Shown: positions 1-11,157 of the stretch, piece after piece
Numbering within the stretch: position 1 is the stretch's first letter
How the letters are laid out: each line of letters opens with the position of its first letter
DNA from: Pseudocercospora fijiensis CIRAD86
Lineage: Eukaryota; Ascomycota; Dothideomycetes; Mycosphaerellales; Mycosphaerellaceae
Direction of reading: 5' to 3'
Assembly (NCBI RefSeq): GCF_000340215.1
Contig: NW_006921541.1
Coordinates: 1,337,527-1,401,526, forward strand
DNA: 64,000 nt
Notes under the pieces: model-generated
The model's input: only the letters and a program-made list of their open reading frames with translations
The model's database searches: none
What the model was told of the DNA's origin: nothing
Made by a program: the position numbers and the translations under genes

Positions 1-1518
1 GCGCATGCGCACGCGGATTTTTTTAAGCTTTCCTTCTCTGTTACTCCTCCTCAGCTCCTTCGCACTACTCGCGTGTCTGACTGGGTTTGACTTTGCTGAC
101 AGGTGTGGTGTCGTGCTCCGTATCTCTCTTGTAACCAGACCAGTTTAGTCTAGAATACCGCCCCGCGCCCGTTGCTTGCCCTTCTACATACATACACTTG
201 CTCGGATGTCTTGCCGAATTCGGTGCTTGCTTGCTTGCTTGGAAAGCAGAGGTTCTGCTTACGGTACCTTGATGTAACTGTTAAGATGTTTGGAATGATT
301 ATTGGATGATGATGGTCGAAAAACTTCGGTCCGATTTCATCTGTGTGATTTTTTTTTGTGAGGCGGATGAGTAGGGGTGACCTGGATAGATATAAAGTAC
401 GTGATGGTGACCGGCCGGAGCTTCTAGAATGATGATGGTCGCCTTCTTCTGTGTGTATGTATGTATGTATGTGACTGCAGGCATTGATGTGCTGGCTGGC
501 TTTTCCTGGTTGTTGTCTCGATGGACTGGGTGTCGGATCGAATCGTTTATCTCTTGAGGGAAACTTTCTAGGTATCTCTAGAATATCACATACATGCAGG
601 GTTGACGATGACTTGGTCTGGTTACAGACAGAGGCTCAAGGGTATAGTCATCCATGACCTATGCGGTTTCGTAAGGCTTGAAAGGGGGAGAGAATTTAGT
701 TCCATTCACGCTTGCCTGGATTTTCGATCTTGAGATACTTACTACTGGTAATGTTATCAAACACTGCTGGTCCCATTGCAAGGCTGCGGCTCGAATCTGC
801 CCTTGAGATTTTTCATTTCACTTGTTTCTGCTACCTTGTTGATCTGAGATGAGATGGCTTTAGCCTGAATCCGGGACGATAAAAGATGTGTGATTTTAAA
901 AGAAAACCAATCTTCAGGATGAGGGCATGTCTTTAAACTGTGAATTTGGCGCGCTCTGAGTTGGATCCACCAGAATGCGATATGCTGATCGCAAAGCTCA
1001 AAATATCCGGCCGAGGCGTGCATCATCGCGCTGGGGATTTCGCAGTGCGGGCCAGATGGTGTAGAATTTTTCTGGCTGGATTTGTTGTCCAGATGATGTA
1101 AATGTCAAGTGGTCAACTTTTCTTCTCCGATTTTTTTGCTGTGGACGGTAGGCTTCACGCTCGTCTCCTTATTGCTCAGATTCAGCATCTTACGTATGAA
1201 TGCTTTGCTTTGCTTCACAAGCAATGTGACGGATAAACTACAGTCTTGATGCTCTTGAGCGGGAAAGAGGGCTGTGAACCATGATGCAGACTTGGCATGA
1301 GGTCCAGATATTGTCGAGAACACGCGAGTCAAGCGTTATCTTCAATTCGTCGGCAATTTTTGTCCAGAGCATCCATACGACAGATCTGGTGGCCACCTTA
1401 GTGAATTTCGAAATCCTGCGCTCCAGCGTCCAGAGTTCCATCCTTATGCAATCTCTGAAGCTCCGTACCCTTGCACGAGAGATCAGCAACCAAGTCGCAA
1501 TCGAAAATGCCATATACC
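1..1518. other. intergenic region, no gene recognised
   Basis: I see no convincing coding region here; the open frames are short and carry no recognisable domain. The stretch contains pyrimidine-rich tracts and small tetranucleotide runs (CTTG repeats near 225-240, TGTA repeats near 450-470). It normally retains CpA and TpG, so it is not RIP-mutated. It holds the 3' flank of the HET gene that ends at 1519. Confidence 0.5.
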
Positions 1519-3384
1519 TCAACTCACATCCATAAGATCATGAACGTAAACATCGCCCATCAACACCCAATGACCACCTACTTCCCTCAGAATAAAAGGC
1601 CAAGAATGTCCGAACAAGAAACAAACTCGATCTCCGGCTTCCGTACCAGCAGGTCCAAATCCCACGCGTCCGTTCGCAGTAATGAAGAATGGCCTATTGA
1701 TAGCATGTCCTTGTATTGCAAGCGCGAAAGGGAGGACGTTTTGAGGTATGACTTTTGTTTCTTCGAATTTCGTGTATGCTTCTAATAATGGCAGGAATAG
1801 GGACAGCAATTCTGGGTGTTGGTCGGCGTGTTCATCATTAGCTGTGCGACCGCAGCACAATGTCAAAGCGATAGCGTGGTCGTCTGCTTGAATTTGAGCG
1901 CGTGCAAGAGATACAATTTTCAGAACGCCATGAGCGAAAGCTAGGAATTCCGTCTCAGTCCCATCCTCGGTGTCGCCTTCGAGGGAGTAGGGTAGTCTCA
2001 AAGGTTCGGCAGTCGTAGAGATAATGTCCAGGCTGTAGCCCTTGACTTTGAGCACTTTGGTGAATCGAGGCATGTCGTCTATCTCGAGCGAACGACCAAA
2101 TGTGACGGTGTCGTATGGGTCGACGATTGGAATCACCGTCCCTTCAACGCCATGTGTTGCATCCCCAAATTTTGGTACCCAGGACGGCCAGTTGTCGCTA
2201 ACATGTTTGGGACTTGAATTGAGGCCAGCCTTCTTGAGCATTGTCAAAGGACCGCCCTTGATGGCCGCGAAGATGGATTCTTTCGTAGCCTCAGTAAAGA
2301 CGGTAGAGGCATCTGATTCGTAGTTTGGCTCAATCACCGCATGCGCCGGTGCAGCTCCTCTGGCTTGTTTCGAAAGCAGTCCAAGGAGAGCGTACACTCG
2401 ATCCTTCGGCTCGCTACATTGAAAGCTATTGGTTTGTAGTAATAGCCCATAGAGGCTTGACGCTGGAAGATGTGGCATCTCGGGCACCAGTTTGCAGCCA
2501 CGACCTATCATGAAGAGTTCTTGTGCATGCCGGGCGGCGTTGGTATACAGTATGAAGATGAACTTTAGCTGATCATCAAGCAGAGCCCGGGCAGGAATCT
2601 TGCCGAAACTAATCCATGCTGCAGCGAGGGCAATCTTTGCCCAAGAAATTCGAGAATCACCCCAAAAGCACTGAGCATTCTTGGCCATTACGACTTCTTG
2701 TGCGATCCAAAGTCTAGAAAACCAGGCAGAGGAGAAAAACTTCGTCAGAATCTGCCAAGTCTCGGCCGTCCAGTCATCAATGACATGTTTCGATCTGGTT
2801 CCAAGCGTCCAGAAATCGCGTTGTACGTTTCTTCTCCGACCATTTGCCGTTATCGGAAAGGTGACATCCCAATAGCGAACGAAGTTATCGGTCGCTTCGG
2901 CACAAGCGGCCACGACTGTGTCCAGTAAGGAGGAAACTCTTGTTGCAAGACCTTTGTCGTCACCGAGCCAGATCAGGACCTCTTTTGCAGAAGAGTAGAC
3001 TTGATCCATCATGCCGACCTGCCATGACTTCTCAGCCAGGCTGGACTGATCGATACAAATAGCATCAATCCACATCAACAAATCTTGATTAGGCCAAACG
3101 GCTCTTTTGTGTTGCAGCAGTCGGCGGAGAACTGTCTCAGCGCTACATCGTACCGAGACTAGCTGTCCGTCGATTTCCATCAGTACCACTTCTGGGTTGT
3201 TACCCCATGTGTAAGATATGGCAGAAAAAGGTGTACATTCCAGGTTACCGTCCAAATTGATGATTCGAAAAGAAGCGCTTAGGGGGACGGAAGTGAGACT
3301 GTCGGAAGCTGCAAAGCATAGAACTCTGGTTTGCCGTTGGTCTGGTGAGATCGGAACAGTTCTGTAAGGATAGGATGCGGCCAT
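1519..3384 (-). CDS. heterokaryon incompatibility (HET) domain protein
   Basis: A single open frame of 621 codons ending in TGA. The N-terminal part has the HET-domain landmarks: FSAISYTWG at residues 53-61, WIDAICIDQ at 105-113 and the block MMDQVYSSAKEVLIWLG at 125-141. The C-terminus ends with the region that often closes this family (RVGFGPAGTEAGDRVCFLFG, then a short hydrophobic stretch). HET proteins are intracellular and some trigger cell death when unlike hyphae fuse; most members, including this one, have no assigned partner. No transmembrane segment, WD repeats or NACHT domain is visible, so it is a short HET-only form. The Met at 3384 gives a complete domain. The gene lies downstream of and co-oriented with the Rpt3 gene, 450 bp away. 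The specific function is unknown. Confidence 0.9.
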   Translation of the reverse strand: MAASYPYRTVPISPDQRQTRVLCFAASDSLTSVPLSASFRIINLDGNLECTPFSAISYTWGNNPEVVLMEIDGQLVSVRCSAETVLRRLLQHKRAVWPNQDLLMWIDAICIDQSSLAEKSWQVGMMDQVYSSAKEVLIWLGDDKGLATRVSSLLDTVVAACAEATDNFVRYWDVTFPITANGRRRNVQRDFWTLGTRSKHVIDDWTAETWQILTKFFSSAWFSRLWIAQEVVMAKNAQCFWGDSRISWAKIALAAAWISFGKIPARALLDDQLKFIFILYTNAARHAQELFMIGRGCKLVPEMPHLPASSLYGLLLQTNSFQCSEPKDRVYALLGLLSKQARGAAPAHAVIEPNYESDASTVFTEATKESIFAAIKGGPLTMLKKAGLNSSPKHVSDNWPSWVPKFGDATHGVEGTVIPIVDPYDTVTFGRSLEIDDMPRFTKVLKVKGYSLDIISTTAEPLRLPYSLEGDTEDGTETEFLAFAHGVLKIVSLARAQIQADDHAIALTLCCGRTANDEHADQHPELLSLFLPLLEAYTKFEETKVIPQNVLPFALAIQGHAINRPFFITANGRVGFGPAGTEAGDRVCFLFGHSWPFILREVGGHWVLMGDVYVHDLMDVS

Positions 3385-3834
3385 GATTACAGAGATAGAA
3401 GCCTCATGGAGAGCAATGGCGCCGAAATGGAAGAAATGGTGCTGGCCGCTGGGTGTGGCGAATGTTCTGCCATGGCTAAAAGCGAAGCAGCAATTCCCTT
3501 TTCACCGGCAGTGGCAACGCTCTCTGCTCATGTGGTCGTTCTCAAGCCATCGGCCGCAAGGCGCAGTTAGATGCAGAAGGCTTGAGAGCTAAGCTCGAGA
3601 GGCGTGTATCCCACGTGATTCGCAAAGAGACGACAAAGTCTCCGGCTTCAGATCAAATTTCTTCATTATGCTACATACTGTGCAATGCCGTGCAAGCTGC
3701 GTCGCTCTATCCGATACCGCAGATCGAAGCTTCACATCCGCTGCTTTGCTCGAATCCATGCAGTATGGCCAGAGCTATTATACATTGGTGAACGCCATGC
3801 TGTGCTGCGCGCGCGCGATCCTTATGCACAACGT
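3385..3834. other. intergenic region between Rpt3 and HET genes
   Basis: This 450-bp gap holds the 3' flank of the Rpt3 gene and the upstream region of the HET gene, both on the minus strand. No gene or strong repeat is visible. A short CGCGCGCG run lies near 3807-3816. Confidence 0.4.
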
Positions 3835-5103
3835 CTACTTGTAGAAGTCGAACTTGTCCGCCTCGCTCGTACCCTTAACTTGACTCGTGTATGCGTCTTC
3901 AAGATCTTGCTGAATGATGTTATATCTGTTCTTTCGCACAGCACGTAGACCCGCCTCTTGCATGACTGCCGCGATCACTGCACCTGACAATGGGTCATTT
4001 CGCACGATGAGAGAGTCGAGGTCGACCTCGGGCGACAAGCTCATCTTGGAGGCGATGGTGCTGAAGATCAGCCGGCGTTCACGTCTGTCTCGCAGCGAAG
4101 GGAATTCAATCTTGCGGTCAAGTCGTCCGGGTCGGAGAAGAGCTGGATCTAACGTATCGGCACGGTTCGTCGCCATGATGACCTTGACATTGGAGGTCTG
4201 ATCGAAGCCGTCCATTTGGTTGAGCAGCTCAAGCAGGATTCGTTGCACTTCTCTGTCGGCACCGGTCTGTGCGTCGAAACGTTTGGTTGCAATGGCATCG
4301 ATCTCGTCGATGAAAATGATCGCCGGGCTGTTTTCTCTTGCCATTCTGAAGACATCACGGACCATGCGAGGACCTTCACCGAGGTACTTCTGCACGAACT
4401 CAGAACCAACAACACGAATGAAAGACGCTGTTGTGCTGTTCGCCACTGCCTTGACCAACATGGTCTTGCCAGTGCCGGGAGGTCCATATAGCAGCACACC
4501 GCGTGGAGGGTCGATGCCGCACTCTGCGTATCCTCCGCATTGTGTTAGTGGCAGCTCCACGGCTTCCCGAATCTCCTGCTTCTGCATGTCCAGTCCACCC
4601 ACGTCCGCGTACGTCACATCCGGCTTCTCGTCTGCGCCAAGCATGGCGATACTGCTGTCGGCTTCGGGCGGCAAGATATCGACCAAGCTGTTGGAATGTC
4701 GGTGCAACGCCACACTGGAGCTGGGCTTGAGCAGTTCGCGGTCGAGAGTGCTGAGGATGCGGACGACATAGTTACTACCGGTCGATGACTGCACGATGCT
4801 GGTGTTCTGGTCGATGGCTTCCATGAATTGGCCGATGACGAGCGGCACACTCTGTATCCGCTTGATCTCCTCCTGTGCGCGCACCAGCTCCCGCTTCAGA
4901 CTCCGCTGCTCATCCTTGATGTACTCTTCCTGCAGCTTGATATACTCGAGTTGTCGCTGAAGCTTCTTGTATGTGGCATATTGGTCATCTGAGTCTGCGA
5001 GCCCTTCGATGGTGTCGATGTTTGCGATGGCTGAGCTGGGGATCTGGCGCTGTTGGTGCGGGTGCTGCTGAGTCGCCGGGCTGATCACGTCGGCGGAGGC
5101 CAT
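3835..5103 (-). CDS. RPT3: 26S proteasome regulatory ATPase subunit Rpt3 (6B)
   Basis: 422 codons without an intron, close to the usual length of Rpt3. The protein is one of six AAA+ ATPases in the base of the 19S particle, which unfolds ubiquitylated substrates and feeds them to the 20S core. Visible parts in order: a coiled coil (about 40-85), the OB region (about 88-150), Walker A GPPGTGKT (207-214), Walker B IIFIDE (262-267), the second region of homology with [20 protein letters not shown] (311-330, arginine fingers) and the C-terminus DKFDFYK, a HbYX-type tail that docks into the alpha ring of the core. Residues 186-200, just before Walker A, read [16 protein letters not shown], where the family normally has a Leu-Tyr-Lys-Gln-Ile-type segment. 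It is divergent from the chitin-binding protein gene, with which it shares about 1 kb of upstream DNA. Confidence 0.95.
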   Translation of the reverse strand: MASADVISPATQQHPHQQRQIPSSAIANIDTIEGLADSDDQYATYKKLQRQLEYIKLQEEYIKDEQRSLKRELVRAQEEIKRIQSVPLVIGQFMEAIDQNTSIVQSSTGSNYVVRILSTLDRELLKPSSSVALHRHSNSLVDILPPEADSSIAMLGADEKPDVTYADVGGLDMQKQEIREAVELPLTQCGGYAECGIDPPRGVLLYGPPGTGKTMLVKAVANSTTASFIRVVGSEFVQKYLGEGPRMVRDVFRMARENSPAIIFIDEIDAIATKRFDAQTGADREVQRILLELLNQMDGFDQTSNVKVIMATNRADTLDPALLRPGRLDRKIEFPSLRDRRERRLIFSTIASKMSLSPEVDLDSLIVRNDPLSGAVIAAVMQEAGLRAVRKNRYNIIQQDLEDAYTSQVKGTSEADKFDFYK

Positions 5104-6152
5104 CTAGGCGAGTTACTATCCAGCTTGCTGGGGTGCACGGCGTATTATCAGCACTGCTTTGGTTGTAGTTGATGATAAGGGACGATGGGTGAAGGTGTCG
5201 CAGTGACGGCGTTTGGAAACGCCTACGGTCTCCAGATGCGGCTCTGCGGGAGCGGGAGCGGGAGCGTCCGTATCTGAGATCTCCAGGCATTCTTGCATGA
5301 CAGGCACTCTTCTCATTGCAACTCTTTCCCTACATCCACCCTCGCATTAAGGTATTCTCATACCACTGTCAGAAATGGCAATAGAGGCTCGCTGGTGTCA
5401 GAGAGTCGACCGCGGGTTGCAGAGCGTACTTCGACTATGCGACCAGCTCGCCGCGTGATCTCACGATAGAAGGAACATGATGCACGATGCACTCTCCAGC
5501 TCAGATCGCTTCAGTCTCAATGTGGACGCGTGAAAGGACGGCAAGGCTTGATATACAGTATGGAGAGAATTCAGCGTCTCGGGACCTAGCCTTTTTGTCT
5601 CCCCACCTGGCATACTGCATACAACATCCCTTGGGTCGCAATGCCGCAACGCTTCAACCGTCGTATTATGATATGGAAGGCAAGTCAAGGCGCGGTCCTG
5701 GAGACAGGACTTTCTGGAGAACCAGACTCCTGCTTTCTTGTTGTCATTCGATTACCCAGACCTCAGAGAGCCTCGAAATCCTTCAGCCTAGTCCATACTA
5801 AGATGCTTTGCCACAACGCGCGGTTATGGATCCAGACTTGGCTAGAGATGCTTACATTCCGCGGCTAGGCTAACGAGATTACATAGACGCGTGAACCACA
5901 TGGCAGGGACTGCAATGTGTTGTTTTCATTCCAGTAGTGCCAGGCATGGAGAACTTCGCAAATCGCAACGCCTGGTCGCTTGCCTATCACATTGTTGCTA
6001 CACACGACCACCAACTGCAGTCATCCGTTTCGGCGGCCAACGTACAGCATCATCCGGAGAACATACCTATCCATCAGTCTTGGCCCAAGGATCAATCGCA
6101 GTCACCACCAGCGGTGGTATTGGAAGACGAAGGAGTTACGCTCGCTAGAGCG
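5104..6152. other. divergent intergenic region (Rpt3 / chitin-binding protein)
   Basis: About 1 kb of non-repetitive DNA with normal CpA/TpG content between two divergent genes, presumably carrying both promoters. Several short open frames occur on both strands but none has a recognisable domain. An upstream in-frame Met at 5937 exists, but the peptide it adds lacks a signal-peptide character, so I place the start at 6153. Confidence 0.4.
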
Positions 6153-8965
6153 ATGCGTTACAACAAACCGGCCTTGGGGCTCGCAATCGCAGCTCTCCCA
6201 TTTGCCGTGCTTTCAGAGCTTGTCACAGTCACGGAATATCCAAGCTCATGCAGTGCCATCTATACTAGCGGATCTGGCTCTTCTGCAGTAATCTCCACTG
6301 TCACAGTCTCGCCGACACCATTTTCGGATGCTGCAATCAACAATGGCGCCGCATTCGCTGTCGAGATTCAGCCAATGGGACAATCTGCAAAGAAGAGACA
6401 AGCGGAGAGCAGAACATATCTAAATGCAGGAGGATATACGACCACCGACCCGAGCGAGGCAGTGCAGTACAGCATTAATGATGGTGTTCTTTCAGCTACC
6501 ACCGGAGGATCTGTCACTGCTGATCAAAATGACACGAGCGTTCCATTCGCCATCTCAACGACTTTAAAGTCTATCCGCACGCGGTTCTTCTCGCAAAACT
6601 TGACGCTGAATTGGAATAATACTGCTTTTGAGGGTGGATCTGCAGAGTTTTACATGACGCCGGCTTTCAATGCAAGCCAGCAAGTATTCGCTTACCTCAA
6701 AGGGGTACGTGTTGCGAGCTGGATGCCGGTTACCTTCGCCCTTAAACCTGCAGGCGGCCTCGTCATTGAGTCTTCAACATCGATTGGAGCGACGTCTGTA
6801 TCAGCGTCCGTGTCAATGGGAAGCATGACAGAACCGAGCGCCAGTACTGCTGCAAGTGCTTCAGCCACACCATCTAGCAATGTTTCTCCAGATGGTTTAT
6901 GCGGGCCGAACACTGGTTTCAACTGTTACGGAGCGCCCGACGGCAATTGTTGCAGTCAGTACGGCTTCTGTGGAGGCAACACTGACCGCGATCAATACTG
7001 TGGCCAGGGCTGCCAGTCAGCTTACGGAGAATGTGATTCGCCATCCGCAGCTTCTTCCTCCATGGGCGTGATACCGACTCCGTCGAGCGGCTCATTGGTG
7101 TGGTCTTCAAGTACCGCTACTTCCAGCGGCGATGCTGTCGTTTCAAGCAGTATGGTCATGTCGTCTGCAGCTTCAAGCTCTGTCGCTCTCTCAACGGCGG
7201 TCTCTTCAACGCTGGTTCTGTCTACCAGCAATGGCGTGACCTGGACAAGCACTCCATCTCCAGCTTCAAGCGCACAACCCTCTGCCAACACTCTCTCAAC
7301 CATTTCAGATGCCGCCACCCCAATTGGTCCAGACGGTCCCGGGACCCTCACGCCATCGTCAACTCCGTCCTCAGCATTGAGCGAGACAGCGTCTTTCTCC
7401 TTCATCGAATCCTTGCCGTTTCCATCAGAATCCTCGTCTATCTGGGCTTCGTCAGCAAGCAGTGCGGGTTCAAGCATCTCTAGCGCCGCATCAAGCATTC
7501 AATCCCAGTTTTATAGCGTTTCGTCCAGTGCTGCTTCGAGCGCGTCTAGTGCTGCCACTAGCGCATCGAGCGTCGCTTCGAGCATTTCATCGGCCGCTTC
7601 AAGCGCCAGCTCAGCCGCTGCGACAAACACTGAATCAGCTTCCTGCCCAGCATCCGACGGCACTATTCGCACCTACGACGGCGAGCAGTATACCATCGGC
7701 TGCGGCTCTGATACCACCGGTGATGACGTTGGTAGCTTCTACTCCACCTCCTCCAGCTATGAAGAGTGCTTCGCAGTTTGTGCGAGCTACAGTGATTGCC
7801 AGGGTTTCACTTGGTATGGAGAAAACGGAGCACAGTTCGGCATTGGCTCTGGAGAATGTTACTTCAAGGGCATGGATGTTGATGGTGAACCAGTTCAATT
7901 TGAAGGATCTGGTGCCGATCCATCTCTCGTTGCTGCAATCAAGGTCATCCAGGAGGAGCCAGCCACAACCAGTGCTATGATCAGCCCAACTCCGGCTTCT
8001 AGCAGCAGTGTTGCCATATCCTCTCCTGCCGAAGCTTCCTCGACTATGATGGCATCATCCTCAAGCTCAACAACCTCGCCTTTTATCTTCTCCGAGTCCT
8101 CTGTGCCGGCGTCGACGAGTTCTTCAGCACCATACACGAGTCCACCACCAGTCAGCCTTCCATCACCAATTTCCGTTTCCACGCCATCATCCTCTTCTAC
8201 TGCTGCTATCACCAGCAGTATCAGCTCCACCTCCCAACCCACCTCAACACCCGCCTCCTCATCCACCTCCACATCCCCAAGCTCCAGCTCATCAAACTAC
8301 CTCGTCCTCCCCTCCCCAACAGCCTGCAACTTCGGCGACCCCGCCGACTGGCCCGAAGACGACTCCTACTGCCTCATCCCCCTCCCCACCCCCATGGTAA
8401 TCTACGGAAACTCCGACACCCAAACCTTCGCGGGCACAAACGGCTACATATCCCTCGGGCAAGGCTCGCAAGCCTACGAAGCCGAACGTCTCCCTTCAAT
8501 CCACGTCCCACCCGCCACCATCGCCCCTTTCTTCGACGACCTCGCCATCTTCGGCGGCCAGACTCCAATGCAAGGGATTTTCTACCAATTATTCGACGAT
8601 GGGGTGACGTACGAGTACTATTTATTCCGATCGGGCGTCGCGGGCGAATTGTATCATTTTACCGTTGAGTATAAGTATGCGAAACCTGGGGTTTTTGTTT
8701 ACTCGTATTTGAGCGTGGGGAATGGGAATAATGGGCAGTTTGCGAGTGTGGGTATGCAAGGGAGTAAGTTCAATCATATACCTGACATTGACGGGAGATT
8801 TTGGCTAACGTTCTTTTTTTTTTTGCAGATGAAGGCAGTTCCAGCGGTCCTCTCATCGGTTTCCAGTATTCGTACGAGACTACGAATATTACGCCCGGTC
8901 TTGTCGTTACTTGTGATACGACGGAGAATCTTTGTGCGGCGAATTCTGGGCCGTATACGCCATAG
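6153..8965 (+). CDS. secreted chitin-binding / PAN-domain mosaic protein
   Basis: Two exons (6153-8763 and 8829-8965) give 915 residues. The chosen Met begins a signal peptide (KPALGLAIAALPFAVLS, about 5-21). Then come an N-terminal domain (about 28-185, reminiscent of the fungal DUF7908 type) with a Lys-Arg site at 81-82 that could be cut by a Kex2-like protease, a type-1 (hevein-like) chitin-binding domain with eight cysteines (about 250-294), a long Ser/Thr/Ala mucin-like linker, a PAN/apple-like domain (about 497-575), a second Ser/Thr linker, and a C-terminal globular domain (about 724-915) containing AGTNGYISLG and APFFDDLAIF, somewhat NIDO-like. The Ser/Thr linkers suggest heavy O-mannosylation. 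The protein probably acts at the cell wall or outside the cell, binding chitin; no catalytic domain is visible. No GPI tail is apparent. Confidence 0.85.
8764..8828 (+). other. intron in the chitin-binding protein gene
   Basis: A 65-bp intron starts with GTAAGT at 8764 and ends with a T-rich tract and GCAG at 8825-8828. A CTAAC branch-like site lies near 8805. Splicing joins the frame after GVGMQG to EGSSSGPLIGFQ and leads to a TAG at 8963-8965; without splicing the frame shifts into an unrelated tail. Confidence 0.85.
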
Positions 8966-9492
8966 TGGCCACTGGAAGGAAGGCGAAGAAGGTGTATCTT
9001 ATCGTTTTGAATGGCGTATCAGACAGAGCATTGCGGCTGGAGTGAGTGATTCTGTTGGCTTGCTTGTTACGTTTAGCTATAGCTATACTTTGAATGGTAT
9101 GCATGAGTGTTCTGAAGTAACGAGTCATTGTGAAGCATACAATCTGGCACTATGGTAGTTCAGACCTATGGTCCAGATGTGCAACGATTCCATTTGTCTC
9201 TTGACCAAAGGAGGGTAAGGGTAAGTTGTTGAAGTTGTGTTGGCATACGTTGCCTCGTGCGTTGTCGCATAGCAATCTTGTCGCATCCCGTCCGAATTTC
9301 TGAATCGAGAATCTATTGGCGCTCTGAAAGATCCAAATTGGTAGCGAATCGGCAGCGGGTGAGTTAGGACTTGTTCGCACGATATAGCTGTATATTGTAG
9401 CTACGAGGAACATGGCCCAATCTCGGTCTTTCAGTTCGAATGCCTGTCGCAACACTAAACTTAAGCTTGCTAAGACTTCAGTGGCTCCACTT
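8966..9492. other. convergent intergenic region
   Basis: About 530 bp between the 3' ends of two convergent genes. No gene, tRNA or repeat was recognised. Confidence 0.4.
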
Positions 9493-10683
9493 CTACTCCG
9501 CAAACCTCAGAAGACTGTTCTCTGCCCGCCAACGGTTATTCCAGTACTGAATGATCTCATGTTTGGCAGTAGGAATGTCGTGGTTTCCGGGATTCGACGG
9601 CTCCTGCACCGTGGGCTTCTGACTCTCCAGAATGGCTTGAACGAGATCGGAAGTGCCGTTGCCCTTATCAAAGCGGACGAGGGTTTCAGCAATACGACGC
9701 AGAGACCGCAAGTCCTCGCTCTGGTAGACCTTTTTGGGTGGCAGGAAGTGCGGACGGCGAATGAAGGCAAAGCGATAAGTATGATAAGCTTGAGGTGTGA
9801 TGATGTGCGCAATGGGATCCTCGACGTATCTGGTCCAGGTTCTTTCCGGTCCATTCCAGCACTGCGGGTTCTCGACTTCCCAGCCGGTCATGACTGTTTC
9901 GCCTTGATCGCCCCTTTCCATTGTATGTATGGTCCGTTTCAGACGTGGGACGAGGAGACGGAAGTAAGCCGAATGGAAGGCGGGTTCTTCGAAGCAGAAC
10001 TCTATCTTGGACACGATTGTTCCCGCTAGGCTGTTCAGCGTGGAACTGATGGCATTGCAAATTCCATATGGCGGAGTAGCGCCTTGAATCTTGGGCAGAT
10101 ATATGACAATGCAATGTGATGGCCAAGGCGGAAGTTGATTAAACAGCTCGGGCGGCAAGCCGTGGTTATCGATAGCTTCCACGACGTGAGTGACTTGCCG
10201 CATTCTGTTCATCATAAGCAGCGTCATCCATGAGAATAGGTGATCTCGATTCCAAGAAAATCGTGACTGACGATCAACGCGGGAGATTCGTGTGATAGGG
10301 TTGGCGTTTGATATGGGCAGGGGGCTTGCCTCCAGCCACAGTCGCCGGCATACGAGGAGGAAATCGGTATGAATCTTTCTCCGGCCGCATAATTCGGGAT
10401 GCTCTCTAAATTCCTGCTGCCATTTGGAGACATCCTGCTCGAAGACCGGTTCTGACACATATTCCCAAATGAGCGTCCTTAACTCGGGAGGCAGGCGGAA
10501 GAGTGGTGATTGGTGCTGCGGCGATGATTTCACTAGATTACCTTCGCTCAGGTCTGCCGCAATAGTAATGTATTTTCCAGCGTTCGACTCAATGAGCGCT
10601 GTCGATGCGGATGCTATGGAAGTCGCCTCAATGGCCGAGTTTGAGTCACCGCACGTCTTCCCTCCAGGTGCAGTACGAGCCAT
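9493..10683 (-). CDS. 2EXR / F-box-like domain protein, function unknown
   Basis: A 396-codon open frame ending in TAG. Residues about 61-76 read LFRLPPELRTLIWEYV, the usual start of the 2EXR (DUF3669/DUF7730-like, F-box-like) domain found in many filamentous fungal proteins, followed by a conserved-looking region with LLVCRRLWLEASPL. The remainder has no recognisable motif. Such proteins are abundant and poorly characterised in ascomycetes; a link to ubiquitin ligases is only suggested by the F-box resemblance. It is the last intact gene before the RIP-degraded block, and its base composition is normal. Confidence 0.75.
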   Translation of the reverse strand: MARTAPGGKTCGDSNSAIEATSIASASTALIESNAGKYITIAADLSEGNLVKSSPQHQSPLFRLPPELRTLIWEYVSEPVFEQDVSKWQQEFREHPELCGRRKIHTDFLLVCRRLWLEASPLPISNANPITRISRVDRQSRFSWNRDHLFSWMTLLMMNRMRQVTHVVEAIDNHGLPPELFNQLPPWPSHCIVIYLPKIQGATPPYGICNAISSTLNSLAGTIVSKIEFCFEEPAFHSAYFRLLVPRLKRTIHTMERGDQGETVMTGWEVENPQCWNGPERTWTRYVEDPIAHIITPQAYHTYRFAFIRRPHFLPPKKVYQSEDLRSLRRIAETLVRFDKGNGTSDLVQAILESQKPTVQEPSNPGNHDIPTAKHEIIQYWNNRWRAENSLLRFAE

Positions 10684-10936
10684 TCATGGGCGTCTCTGTT
10701 GCGAAGAGTCGGTTGGTTGGTGATCAATGGCAGGCAATCTTTCGCCATGGGAGATGGGTGAAGGTATCTTTGCAGTTGCATCCATCGGCAGTTATAGAGT
10801 CCATTTTAGCCGTCATTGCCTTCGAAATGGCTGATTCCAGTTCAAGGATGACGCGAAGAGAGAAAGGGATGGATCGCCTGGCAATAGCAATCATCTACCT
10901 ACCTCCTTCTCAGGCTCTTCTTGTAGACTTCATCCC

Positions 10937-11041
10937 ACCTTCTACCTTCTACCTTCCACCTTCCACCTTCCACCTTCCACCTTCCACCTTCCACCTTCCA
11001 CCTTCCACCTTCCACCTTCCATCTTCCACCTTCCACCTTCC
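10937..11041 (+). repeat. 7-bp minisatellite ACCTTCY, about 15 units
   Basis: Fifteen tandem heptamers of the form ACCTTCC/ACCTTCT, one strand pure pyrimidine apart from the A. It lies upstream of the 2EXR gene and about 90 bp from the left end of the transposon block. The open frame across it (repeated STFHLPP) is a repeat artefact. Confidence 0.9.
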
Positions 11042-11130
11042 TTTACCTAACCCACGTGCAATTAGCGTCGATCGGTTCTCGGCTCTTCTATATATAGTCT
11101 AGTGTACAGAAGAAGTCTTCGTAGAAGAGC

Positions 11131-11157
11131 CTAAGGACAAATGTCGCAAAGCTGTAG
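11131..11157 (+). repeat. left 27-bp terminal inverted repeat
   Basis: Begins CTAAGGACAAATGTCGCAAA and matches the reverse complement of 41,213-41,239 at 26 of 27 bases; the mismatch is TG versus TA. A 10-bp inverted repeat GGCTCTTCTA (11,081-11,090) / TAGAAGAGCC (11,122-11,131) overlaps its outer edge. Confidence 0.85.

Noticed and set aside
5937..6152. Upstream start of the chitin-binding protein at 5937
   Set aside because: It would place 72 non-hydrophobic residues before a clear signal peptide; the Met at 6153 starts the signal peptide directly.
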